From Mycobacteroides salmoniphilum (GTDB taxonomy: Bacteria > Actinomycetota > Actinomycetes > Mycobacteriales > Mycobacteriaceae): a stretch of DNA of 64,000 bases. Positions 16,621 through 24,391 of this stretch are shown here, piece after piece. Location: assembly GCF_004924335.1 (NCBI RefSeq), contig NZ_CP024633.1, positions 2,294,001 to 2,358,000 of the forward strand. The letters are read 5' to 3'. The notes under the pieces were generated by a model that was not told where the DNA came from, did not search any database, and worked only from the letters and a program-made list of their open reading frames with translations. Position numbers and translations under genes: made by a program. Positions within the stretch are counted from its first letter, which is position 1. Every line of letters starts with the position of its first letter.

Positions 16621-17084
16621 GCAAAAATGCGGACGCCCCTGGATTTGTGGCGCGGCTGTCAACCGGCCCCGGCGGTCGGCCCGTGACTCGAGCGGCAGCG
16701 AGCAAGTTACAACTAATACCTGCGATTCAGTTGAGTTGCGACGGGCGAGAAACGCCGTCAACCGTCCGGCGCGCGGGGGTGGGCGTTTCGCGGCGAAATC
16801 AATATGCAGTACTTTAACTGACATAATGTGTCTTATCGGCGTTAGATATACGCTGGGCCGACGACGGACAGGCGTCTATCTGCACCTTTCCGCACAACGC
16901 CCTCTCGGCTGCCCCCCTGCATCGCCACCCATTGACTGAGTGCACGCGCGACACATCGAACTAACAAACACTCGTATGCGCGTAGTCGCCAGGTCTAACC
17001 GCGCCAGTAGCTAAAATCTATTGGGCGCAAGCATGTTTCGCGGATCTGACGCTCCTTCCGGCCATCCAGCCCAACACCCTCAAA

Positions 17085-17099
17085 ACGTCACTGTGACGA
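17085..17099. promoter_or_regulatory. Palindromic element CGTCACTGTGACG, copy 1
   Basis: ACGTCACTGTGACGA. The arms CGTCAC and GTGACG are perfectly inverted around one central T. An identical 15-bp copy lies 306 bp downstream. Shape and duplication suggest an operator; its regulator is unknown. Confidence 0.55.
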
Positions 17100-17191
17100 T
17101 ATGGTCAGTTCGGGGAATTTCCAACCCGCCCCGTCGACGACACAACACAACCGCTCGGGAGCCGCTCGACGGTCAACAGAGGCATCAATAT

Positions 17192-17332
17192 ATGACTTTC
17201 GCGAAACCAATCATCTTCGATAATCCGCGGCGGCGAGTCCGCCGCCGACAGCACTCTGCCGTGCTTAGTGAACACCTGAAGGAGTTACCTGGGCAGCCTG
17301 GGTGTGATGACCCAAGTTGCGCGATCGCATAA
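17192..17332 (+). CDS. Possible small basic protein (46 aa)
   Basis: Frame MTFAKPIIFDNPRRRVRRRQ..., ending CDDPSCAIA. AGAGG stands at proper distance before the ATG. It is arginine-rich in the middle and ends with two cysteines. It lies exactly between the two identical palindromes, which would make sense if they control it. No homologue is known to me; this could be chance. Confidence 0.28.
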   Translation: MTFAKPIIFDNPRRRVRRRQHSAVLSEHLKELPGQPGCDDPSCAIA

Positions 17333-17390
17333 AGCGGCATGAAGTGGCGCTACCCCACCACCCCAGCCCTCCCCTCTCTTCTCGACTATT

Positions 17391-17405
17391 ACGTCACTGT
17401 GACGA
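17391..17405. promoter_or_regulatory. Palindromic element CGTCACTGTGACG, copy 2
   Basis: Identical over 15 bases to 17085-17099. It lies ~80 bp beyond the 3' end of the Rv2004c-like gene and ~60 bp after the small possible gene. Confidence 0.55.
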
Positions 17406-17485
17406 ATAGGCCTCGAATGACCTTGCTCTGCAACATCTTTCGTTACCAAAGTCTGAACGACACACCCAGGAGTCTCGGCCACGGA

Positions 17486-18985
17486 CTACAGCACATGACA
17501 CACGATCTGAGCTACTGACTCTGCGACTGGCCGACTGGTGTCGATGGGATGCGCCGTGTCGGACGTGTTCACAGTCGCGCCTAAGGCTGCGGCGACGTCA
17601 GAAGTGGCGTCCGAGAGTGTAGGCCCGCGGTGAGCAATTCTGTTCTGGGCAGCAGAAAGCGGGAGGCGGCATTCGAATTCATATATCAAAGTATGTGTTT
17701 CGCGGGCGATACAGCGAGTCTGCTCTTGCTGATGAGGGTCACGCCATGTTCCATCGAGGATCACTGACTGGCCCTGCGTCAGGAATTCTCGCGCACGCTG
17801 CACCACGGTCTCGTACACCGTTGCGACATTCTGTGCGGAGTACAACCCACTGTCGAGGGTGCCAGAATCGCCGACTATGGCACCTTGCTCGTGCAGCTGT
17901 TGGCGCACTGTATCGGTCGAGATTACCTGCGCTCCTGTCTTTTCCGCCAATGCAGTAGCGAGCGTTGTTTTTCCGGTACCCGGCCCACCGCCGATTCGGA
18001 TCATCCGAACCGCGCCCGCCCGAAGGCGCTGACGCGCCAATTCAAGGTGCGCGACTGCCGCTGTCGCCGACGCCGGATGCCCCTGCGTGAATCGGATGCA
18101 GTCCACCTTCGCCCGCACCACGGCACGGTACGCAATGTAGAAATGCCACAACGATTGTGGAGTATCGATTCGGGCCGAACGCGCGTACTGATCGATGAAG
18201 TAATCGGCCAGATCGTCGCGCCCTAGGAACGCTAGATCCATCGCCAGGAACGCTGCATCATCAACACAGTCGACGTAGCGTAGGGAATCGTCGAACTCTA
18301 AGCAGTCCAACATGACAGGCCCGGTAGATACACAGAAGATATCCTCGGTCAGCAGGTCGCCGTGGCCATCAACGATCAGACCTCTATCGATTCGCTCGGC
18401 GAAAAGCCGATGCCGACCCCTGATGAATTCATTTGACAGTGTCCTTATTTCGCGCACTACGTCATCGCTGACCACGGATCCAGCGAAGCCGGCCAGGACA
18501 GTGATGTTCTCCTCCCAGCGGGCCGCAACGGCGTCGACGGTCCCTGATTCGCTGATCGCGGCGCCGCGTTCGGCTTCGGAGTGAAAGTGCGCCAGCGCCT
18601 CAGCGATAGCGACAAGATTCGGCTCGACGTCTGCCCCGGTTCTCACCATCGTGGCCAGTCGCGCGGAGTCCGGGTAGCGACGCATCACTATCACGGGCTC
18701 ACTGGCACCGCCCGCGGGATCAGACAGGTGAGCCACACCCAGATAGCTGTCCGGCGCCAGCCTGCGATTCAGGAAAACTTCTCGATTACAGGCACTTTCG
18801 CGTAACTGCACGGTACTGAAATCCAAGAAATCGTTCGTCACCGTCTTCTTGACCTTGTAGGCTCGGTCGCCGATCAAGATTACGAACGCTGTGTGTGTTT
18901 CACGAAACTGCGCAGGACCGCCGTTGGACGCCAATTCATGTGAAGTACGGTACGTACCCGGCTGGATTGCGTCCACGGTTCCCAT
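17486..18985 (-). CDS. Rv2004c-like aminoglycoside-phosphotransferase/AAA ATPase fusion protein
   Basis: A 499-aa two-part protein. The N-terminal ~320 residues resemble the APH/kinase fold (RAYKVKKTV, LIVDGHGDLLTEDIFC, LDCLEFDDSLRYVD); the C-terminal ~180 are a P-loop nucleotide kinase with Walker A GGGPGTGKTTL and a VILDGTWRDP block. Length and architecture match M. tuberculosis Rv2004c, a member of the DosR dormancy regulon whose substrate is unknown. ATG 18985 gives MGTVDAIQPG; the frame opens 20 codons earlier. A DevR-like box lies in the divergent promoter. Confidence 0.85.
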   Translation of the reverse strand: MGTVDAIQPGTYRTSHELASNGGPAQFRETHTAFVILIGDRAYKVKKTVTNDFLDFSTVQLRESACNREVFLNRRLAPDSYLGVAHLSDPAGGASEPVIVMRRYPDSARLATMVRTGADVEPNLVAIAEALAHFHSEAERGAAISESGTVDAVAARWEENITVLAGFAGSVVSDDVVREIRTLSNEFIRGRHRLFAERIDRGLIVDGHGDLLTEDIFCVSTGPVMLDCLEFDDSLRYVDCVDDAAFLAMDLAFLGRDDLADYFIDQYARSARIDTPQSLWHFYIAYRAVVRAKVDCIRFTQGHPASATAAVAHLELARQRLRAGAVRMIRIGGGPGTGKTTLATALAEKTGAQVISTDTVRQQLHEQGAIVGDSGTLDSGLYSAQNVATVYETVVQRAREFLTQGQSVILDGTWRDPHQQEQTRCIARETHTLIYEFECRLPLSAAQNRIAHRGPTLSDATSDVAAALGATVNTSDTAHPIDTSRPVAESVAQIVCHVL

Positions 18986-19056
18986 GATCGTCCGCCGATG
19001 CCCGGATATCGAGGCCTTGTGGCTCTTTCTCGATGCCCATTTCATTCGGGTGAGCA

Positions 19057-19070
19057 GGGACGAAAGCCTC
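19057..19070. promoter_or_regulatory. Candidate DevR/DosR box A
   Basis: GGGACGAAAGCCTC matches 11 of 14 positions of GGGACTWWAGTCCC, the core of the DosR consensus. It lies in the divergent region between the Rv2004c-like gene and the P-type ATPase, suitable for either. Confidence 0.5.
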
Positions 19071-19185
19071 TTTCGCCAACGCGGCGTCGCGCGGATAGTT
19101 CACATGACCCGCCCGACAGGGAGCAAACGATGCCGAGAACACTGTACGTCGCCGAGATCGACTGCTCCCCTGCTGTTCTGCGCCG

Positions 19186-21819
19186 ATGAGCACCGGCGCG
19201 ACGACCTCATCGGATACCGCCGCAGCATCCCTCGGTATTGCTGCGGCGAGCGCGTTGCCGGTAGAGCAAGTATTGACACAGCTAGCGGCCGGAGAGGACG
19301 GATTGACACAGGACGAAGCTCATCAGCGGATGCTCCAGCACGGGCCGAATGCTGTGTACTCACACCGGGCACGGATGGCAGCGGTGCTCTGGCGCCAGCT
19401 CCGGTCCCCCTTGCTTGGTCTGCTGGTAGCGGCGGCAACCGTATCGTTCTTCGTGGGAGAACGCACCGATGCACTGGTGATCGGCGCGATAGTTGCGCTC
19501 TCGGTCGGTCTGGGGTTCGGCAATGAGTACCGTGCGGCGAAAACTGCTGAGGCGTTGCACTCCCAGATCCACCACCGTGCGCTGGTTGTGCGTGATGGAC
19601 ATCAGGTTCTGGTGGATGTCACCGAGCTGGTACCCGGAGATGTGTTGGAGCTGCGGCTGGGTGACATTGTGCCTACCGATATCCGATTGTTGTCGGTCAC
19701 CGAATTGGAATGCGACGAGTCGGTACTGACTGGTGAATCCTTGCCCGTCGAGAAGAATGTGGGCCAGAGCCCCGTCGGAGCGCCGCTCGCGGAGCTGTCC
19801 GGGTGCGCGTTAATGGGCACAGTGGTGCACGCTGGCAGCGGGCGCGGCGTTGTCGTGGCGACCGGCGCGCAGGCCGAGTTTGGGCGTATCGCAGCTGGAT
19901 TGGATATCCACCACCCCGAAACACAATTTCAGGTTGGGCTGCGCAGCTTCTCGATGCTCTTGGTACAAGTCGCGGGCGTGTTGACCACTTTCATCTTCGT
20001 TGTCAACCTCGCGCTGCACCGACCGATTATCGACGCGTTGCTGTTCTCTCTGGCGATCGCGGTCGGGATCACTCCCCAACTGCTTCCAGCCATTGTCTCC
20101 ACATGTCTGGCCGCTGGATCCCGGCGAATGTCTCAGCGCAAGGTGTTGGTGAAACGGCTTGTATGCATTGAAGATTTGGGCAACGTGAACGTCTTGTTCA
20201 CCGATAAGACCGGCACCCTCACCGAGGGGCGCATCAGTTTCATGCGGGCGCTGGGCCCTGATGGCCGTCTTTCCGACGAGGCGTTGAGCTGGGGTCTGGT
20301 GTGTACCGAGGTGCACCTGGAGGGCACCACGGTGCTCGGTGGAAACGCGCTGGATGTGGCGTTGTGGGAGTCTTCTCAATCTGCTCGGCATCGAAGCGAA
20401 GTCGCCGGCTATCGAGTGCGGGCAGTGATTCCCTTCGACCACGAACGGCGGATGTCCTCTGTGCTCGTGGACGATTCAGCAGGCCGACGGACCCTGGTAA
20501 CCAAAGGGGCACCGGAAACCGTTCTTGATCGATGTGCCGATGTTCCGCCGCAAGCGCGAGCGGCGCTCGCCGCGGAATTCGCCGCAGGAAATCGTGTAGT
20601 GGCCGTGGCTACCCGCTCCGCAACCACTCTGGTAACGCCCAGCCCCGATGACGAGCGCGACTTGCGATTTGCCGGATTGCTGGTCTTCCTAGACGCCCCC
20701 AAGCTAGGTGCTGCCGCGGCTCTACAACGGTTGGCACGCTTGCACATAGCAGTCAAGATCGTCACCGGGGATAGTCCGGCGGTTGCCGACAAGATCTGCC
20801 AAGACCTTGGTCTGCCCGTGACCGGCACCCTGACTGGCCCCGATCTTGACGTCCTCGATGATCAACAACTCGGCGCCGTCCTCGAGAACACCACAATCTT
20901 CGCCCGAGTAAGTCCCGAAGATAAGGCACGTATTGTGCGGGTCCAGCGCCGCAGCGGCTTCGACGTGGGGTTCCTCGGCGATGGCGTCAACGACGCACTT
21001 GCCCTGCACGCCGCCGACATCGGGATCTCCGTTGACTCGGCCAGCGATGTCGCCAAGGACGCTGCAGACGTCATCCTGCTCGAGAAGGATCTCGACGTGC
21101 TCGCCGACGGAGTGATGGAAGGCCGGCGAATCTTCGCCAACACCATCAAGTACATCCTGATGGGCACTTCCAGCAACTTCGGCAACATGTTCAGCGCTGC
21201 CGGTGCGTCGCTATTCCTGAGCTTTCTTCCTATGCTGCCCTCACAGATTCTGCTCAACAATCTGCTCTATGACGGCAGCCAACTCGCTATTCCCACCGAC
21301 GAGGTGGACGCCGAGCAACTCGCTCGGCCATCTCGATGGAACATCGGTTTCATCCGCCGGTTCATGATGTATTTCGGCCCGATCAGCTCACTGTTCGACT
21401 TCGCTACTTTCGGGGTCATGCTGTGGGTGTTCCATTCTGGGCCCACACAATTCCGCACCGGCTGGTTCGTCGAGTCGCTCGCTACCCAAGCCCTGGTGAT
21501 CTTCGCGATCCGCACCAGGCGGATACCATTCTTTCGTAGCACCCCCAGTATGCCGCTGGTACTTTCGGTGCTCGGCGTTGTTGTGATCGGGGCACTGCTG
21601 CCGGCGACACCTCTGGCACACAGCCTTGGCTTTCACCCGCTGCCACTCGGCTTCTTCGTCGCGCTGATCCTCATGGTCGTTTGCTACCTCATCCTCATCG
21701 AGGCGGGAAAGAAGCTCTTCTACAGCACGGCTCAGACAGCGACCCGCACACCAAAACCGCAGGATCCTCGGCACCACGTCCAACGCCGCGCGGCGCGCTT
21801 CAGCACCGCACTTTCCTAG
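19186..21819 (+). CDS. MgtA-type magnesium P-type ATPase
   Basis: An 877-aa P-type ATPase with cation_ATPase_N start, TGES actuator motif (ESVLTGESLPVEK), phosphorylation motif DKTGTLT (Asp340), hinge GDGVNDALAL and about ten membrane helices. The block TSSNFGNMFSAAGASLFLSFLPMLPSQILLNNLLYD and the ending of M4 are those of MgtA/MgtB (P3B). In M4 it has GITPQLLPAIV where MgtA has G(L/I)TPEMLP, a Glu to Gln change near the ion site. In M. tuberculosis the dormancy island carries CtpF instead. A DevR-like box is ~115 bp upstream. Confidence 0.85.
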   Translation: MSTGATTSSDTAAASLGIAAASALPVEQVLTQLAAGEDGLTQDEAHQRMLQHGPNAVYSHRARMAAVLWRQLRSPLLGLLVAAATVSFFVGERTDALVIGAIVALSVGLGFGNEYRAAKTAEALHSQIHHRALVVRDGHQVLVDVTELVPGDVLELRLGDIVPTDIRLLSVTELECDESVLTGESLPVEKNVGQSPVGAPLAELSGCALMGTVVHAGSGRGVVVATGAQAEFGRIAAGLDIHHPETQFQVGLRSFSMLLVQVAGVLTTFIFVVNLALHRPIIDALLFSLAIAVGITPQLLPAIVSTCLAAGSRRMSQRKVLVKRLVCIEDLGNVNVLFTDKTGTLTEGRISFMRALGPDGRLSDEALSWGLVCTEVHLEGTTVLGGNALDVALWESSQSARHRSEVAGYRVRAVIPFDHERRMSSVLVDDSAGRRTLVTKGAPETVLDRCADVPPQARAALAAEFAAGNRVVAVATRSATTLVTPSPDDERDLRFAGLLVFLDAPKLGAAAALQRLARLHIAVKIVTGDSPAVADKICQDLGLPVTGTLTGPDLDVLDDQQLGAVLENTTIFARVSPEDKARIVRVQRRSGFDVGFLGDGVNDALALHAADIGISVDSASDVAKDAADVILLEKDLDVLADGVMEGRRIFANTIKYILMGTSSNFGNMFSAAGASLFLSFLPMLPSQILLNNLLYDGSQLAIPTDEVDAEQLARPSRWNIGFIRRFMMYFGPISSLFDFATFGVMLWVFHSGPTQFRTGWFVESLATQALVIFAIRTRRIPFFRSTPSMPLVLSVLGVVVIGALLPATPLAHSLGFHPLPLGFFVALILMVVCYLILIEAGKKLFYSTAQTATRTPKPQDPRHHVQRRAARFSTALS

Positions 21820-21843
21820 AGTCAGCCCGTCCGCTTCACCCCG

Positions 21844-22056
21844 TTAATCCTCCATCGACGCCTTCGTCTGGGCGGACATCGGCATGCTCATAGCCCCACC
21901 GGAGCACCACATCATCGCCGGGTCGGGGTCGGTGAAATCGAAATAGACTATGCCCGACGCTGTTTCCCAGATCTGGCCGGAAGGGGTGTACCCCCAAAGC
22001 GCCGCCGTGGACTTCTTTACGTCGAAGATGGTCCACTCTTGTACGCCGCCACCGAC
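21844..22056 (-). pseudogene. Gene fragment without start codon (~70 codons)
   Basis: The minus strand has an open frame bounded by a TGA, reading VQEWTIFDVKKSTAALWGY then WETASGIVYFDFTDPDPAMMWCSG and ending SMED. The composition is protein-like and unlike a random frame, but there is no ATG/GTG/TTG before most of it. The similarity to real coding sequence suggests the 3' end of a lost gene. I cannot name the family. Confidence 0.4.
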
Positions 22057-22107
22057 TCATGTGCCTGGCCTTTTTCTGAGTTTCGGATGAGGGTGGTAGC
22101 CAAAATT

Positions 22108-23001
22108 TCAGAGACGTAGGTCGTGCCCGCTGATCATGACGGTGCAGGTTGTGCCGGGACACCCTACGGTCGGTATCTGATCGATAAGCTCAGCGACACC
22201 CTGCCTGCGGTGCCGCCCTACGACAAGCAAATGCACTGAATCATGTTCGTGCGCAAGATAATCAGTAATCTTTCTCGGCAAGATGATGACATCGAGGGAT
22301 GTACCGGCGTATTTGTGACGCCATGGCTCCAGGAGTTTATCCAGACGTGCTCGCAAGAGGTCTGTGTCGGCCCCGAACGTACTGCCCCCCTGCCCTGACC
22401 GGCAAGCAATGATCTGGACGGCCGCGCCCCGCAATGTCGCGGCATGCAAACCCTGTGCCAGCTCATCCTCAAAATCACGTAAGTCCTCGAATTCGATGAG
22501 AACACTTCCCTGCCTGCCGGCGTAGCGGCTTCCTCGAACGACCACAACAGGACAATGGGCATGCCGCGATAGTGCGGCCGCTGTCGACGCCGCCCGGTGA
22601 TCTGATGCGCGGTCGCGACTCAGCGCGCCGACGCATATCAACGCCGCAGAATGCGACTGCCCGATCAGAACTTCCCGAGCTCGGCCCTGAAGGATCTCAA
22701 CCTCGAGCTTCACGGGCTTATCGCAGGATTGCACGGCGAGTACTGCCCCCTGGGTGGCAATCTCTGCTGTCGCCACGTCGTGGGCAGAGTAGAGATCGTC
22801 GTCTGACTGCTGTCGAGGCTCGATGGCATAAATGAGGCGCAATGGGATATCCCGATCAACGGCTTCATCAACTGCCCACAATGCGGCCGCGATAGCGCGA
22901 TGCGATCCGTCGATACCGACAACCACAGCGGATGCCGGTTTGTCATCCTTGGGATCGGCCGCGCCCCGGCCATCTTTGTGTGCGCCTGTATGGTCTCGCA
23001 T
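22108..23001 (-). CDS. Universal stress protein, two UspA domains
   Basis: A 297-aa tandem USP. Domain 1 begins VVVGIDGSHRAIAAALWAVDEA; domain 2 is weaker (VLIEFEDLRDFEDEL... LLVVGRHRRQG). The ATP-binding signature GxxGx9G(S/T) is degenerate in both halves (CVGALSRDR..., VVGRHRRQG...), so nucleotide binding may be lost. M. tuberculosis relatives (Rv1996, Rv2005c) are DosR-regulated. The ATG at 23001 has GGGAG just upstream; the frame opens earlier. A DevR-like box is ~165 bp upstream. Confidence 0.85.
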   Translation of the reverse strand: MRDHTGAHKDGRGAADPKDDKPASAVVVGIDGSHRAIAAALWAVDEAVDRDIPLRLIYAIEPRQQSDDDLYSAHDVATAEIATQGAVLAVQSCDKPVKLEVEILQGRAREVLIGQSHSAALICVGALSRDRASDHRAASTAAALSRHAHCPVVVVRGSRYAGRQGSVLIEFEDLRDFEDELAQGLHAATLRGAAVQIIACRSGQGGSTFGADTDLLRARLDKLLEPWRHKYAGTSLDVIILPRKITDYLAHEHDSVHLLVVGRHRRQGVAELIDQIPTVGCPGTTCTVMISGHDLRL

Positions 23002-23163
23002 CACATTCTCCCTTCGATGAGAGCGGCCGATTCGAAATACACTGCCGCACAGCACTGATCCTCGCGGGTCCACGAGGCAGGGGTAAGTGCCGAGAGTCGG
23101 TTCCTGCAGAGCCGAAAGTCCGCGATGACAACCTCATACCGCGTGACCAATGGCAGCCCGATA

Positions 23164-23178
23164 GGGACTGCCGACTCC
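23164..23178. promoter_or_regulatory. Candidate DevR/DosR box B
   Basis: GGGACTGCCGACTCC. It is almost the same as box E at 35252 (GGGACTTACGACTCC; 13 of 15 identical). It lies between a full USP gene (minus) and a USP fragment (plus). Confidence 0.5.
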
Positions 23179-23239
23179 ATCGCGCCATGGGTACGGACTC
23201 CTAGCCTGCATTAAGGATCCAGGTGAAAGGAACGCGAGC

Positions 23240-23380
23240 ATGTACGAGATCACCAAGAAGACAGGTGTCGTCGCGGGCAGCCACGGCCGCGGCGGGTTCG
23301 CCGGTATGTCGCTTGGGTCCGTGAGCCGAAGTGTCGTGCAGGGATCGCACGCGCCGGTGATTGTGGCCCGGGCCGTCTAG
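23240..23380 (+). pseudogene. C-terminal USP fragment (46 aa)
   Basis: From an ATG with AAAGGA upstream the frame reads MYEITKKTGVVAGSHGRGGFAGMSLGSVSRSVVQ... and ends VIVARAV. This is exactly the last ~40 residues of a UspA domain with an intact GSHGRGGFxGxxLGSVS ATP-loop, but all preceding strands are missing. It nearly matches the end of the USP at 36192-37064. It could be a deletion remnant or a translated mini-USP. Confidence 0.7.
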
Positions 23381-23397
23381 GGTAGTTGGAGGTCGCC

Positions 23398-23577
23398 ATG
23401 GACATGTTGATTCTCGAGCTCTATCGATACTTGGCTTCCCGGGTCTGCACGCGTAATCCTAATATCCTTCTATCAGAACGGATCACGGCGCTCGCCGAGT
23501 TGAGTCTGACCATCCTCGCGGAATTGGCGTTAGCCGCGATAGTTGCGATACGTACTGGCCGGCAACACAATCAGTGA
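23398..23577 (+). CDS. Small hydrophobic hypothetical protein (59 aa)
   Basis: ATG 23398 follows TTGGAGGTCGCC, a strong ribosome site. The product MDMLILELYRYLASRV... contains a hydrophobic helix-forming C-terminal half (ALAELSLTILAELALAAIVAI) and a basic tail. It may be a small membrane-associated protein. It lies 17 bp after the USP fragment and before the VIT gene, so it is part of the dormancy-island transcript in that direction. No family recognised. Confidence 0.5.
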   Translation: MDMLILELYRYLASRVCTRNPNILLSERITALAELSLTILAELALAAIVAIRTGRQHNQ

Positions 23578-23659
23578 AGGGAATCGCGATCCTAGAAGCC
23601 GCGAACTTAGTATGTACTGCCTTGCTGGACAGAAGAGTTCAGAATTGCTTAGGTGAGCT

Positions 23660-24379
23660 GTGACTGACGAAAAGGCTGCACATTCTGCCGAGCCACATCA
23701 GGTCGGGACCGGCCGCAGACTGAACTGGCTACGCGCGGGGGTCTTGGGCGCCAACGACGGCATCGTGTCGACCGCGGGCATGGTGGTCGGTGTCGCGGCG
23801 GCCACCATTGAGCGGGCACCGATCTTCACCGCGGGACTAGCCGGTGTGGCCGCCGGCGCAGTCTCCATGGCGCTGGGTGAGTACGTTTCGGTGAGCACAC
23901 AGCGCGACACCGAACGAGCCCTTCTGGGCAAGGAGCGGCAGGAACTCAAGGACCTGCCCGCCGAAGAACTCGCCGAACTCACCTCGATATACGAATCAAA
24001 GGGCCTGTCGCCAACAACCGCCCGGCACGTGGCAGTTGAGCTCACCAGCCATGATGCCTTCGCTGCGCATGCTGACGCTGAGTTGGGAATCAACCCCCAC
24101 GAATTGGCCAACCCGTGGCATGCTGCCCTCTCGTCGGCCATCTCGTTCTTGACCGGCGCCATCTTGCCCATGGTGGCGATCCTCCTGCCGCCGGCGGCAT
24201 GGAGAATCCCCGTGACCGCAGTTGCCGTGTGCCTGGCTCTGATTGCGACTGGGTGGATCAGCGCGACCATCGGCCAGGCCAGTCGAACCCGCGCCATCCT
24301 GCGCGTCACGATTGGCGGACTTGCTGCCATGGCGGTCACCTACCTGATCGGCACCCTCGTCGGTCACGCCATATCGTGA
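23660..24379 (+). CDS. VIT1/CCC1-family iron/manganese transporter
   Basis: A 239-aa membrane protein. It begins with the family hallmark LNWLRAGVLGANDGIVSTAGMVVGVAAA, followed by GAVSMALGEYVSVSTQRDTE, a charged cytoplasmic metal-binding loop (residues ~85-135) and two or three more helices. VIT/CCC1 proteins move Fe2+ or Mn2+ out of the cytosol. GTG start with AGGTGAG upstream. Convergent with the SulP gene, 12 bp away. Confidence 0.9.
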   Translation: MTDEKAAHSAEPHQVGTGRRLNWLRAGVLGANDGIVSTAGMVVGVAAATIERAPIFTAGLAGVAAGAVSMALGEYVSVSTQRDTERALLGKERQELKDLPAEELAELTSIYESKGLSPTTARHVAVELTSHDAFAAHADAELGINPHELANPWHAALSSAISFLTGAILPMVAILLPPAAWRIPVTAVAVCLALIATGWISATIGQASRTRAILRVTIGGLAAMAVTYLIGTLVGHAIS

Positions 24380-24391
24380 GGCCGAGTCTGT

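Larger units (their letters stand above)
16621..17485. other. 865-bp gene-poor interval with duplicated palindrome
   Basis: No long conserved frame. It holds two identical copies of a 15-bp near-palindromic element (17085-17099 and 17391-17405) and between them one small possible gene (17192-17332). The sequence around 16820-17000 is AT-richer than the genome average. It separates the accessory patchwork from the dormancy island. Confidence 0.4.

Noticed and set aside
21836..22162. 108-aa minus-strand frame starting MSRHNLHRHD
   Set aside because: It overlaps the end of the USP gene in another frame and is His/Arg-rich as expected of a shadow frame; the better reading there is the start-less fragment at 21844-22056.
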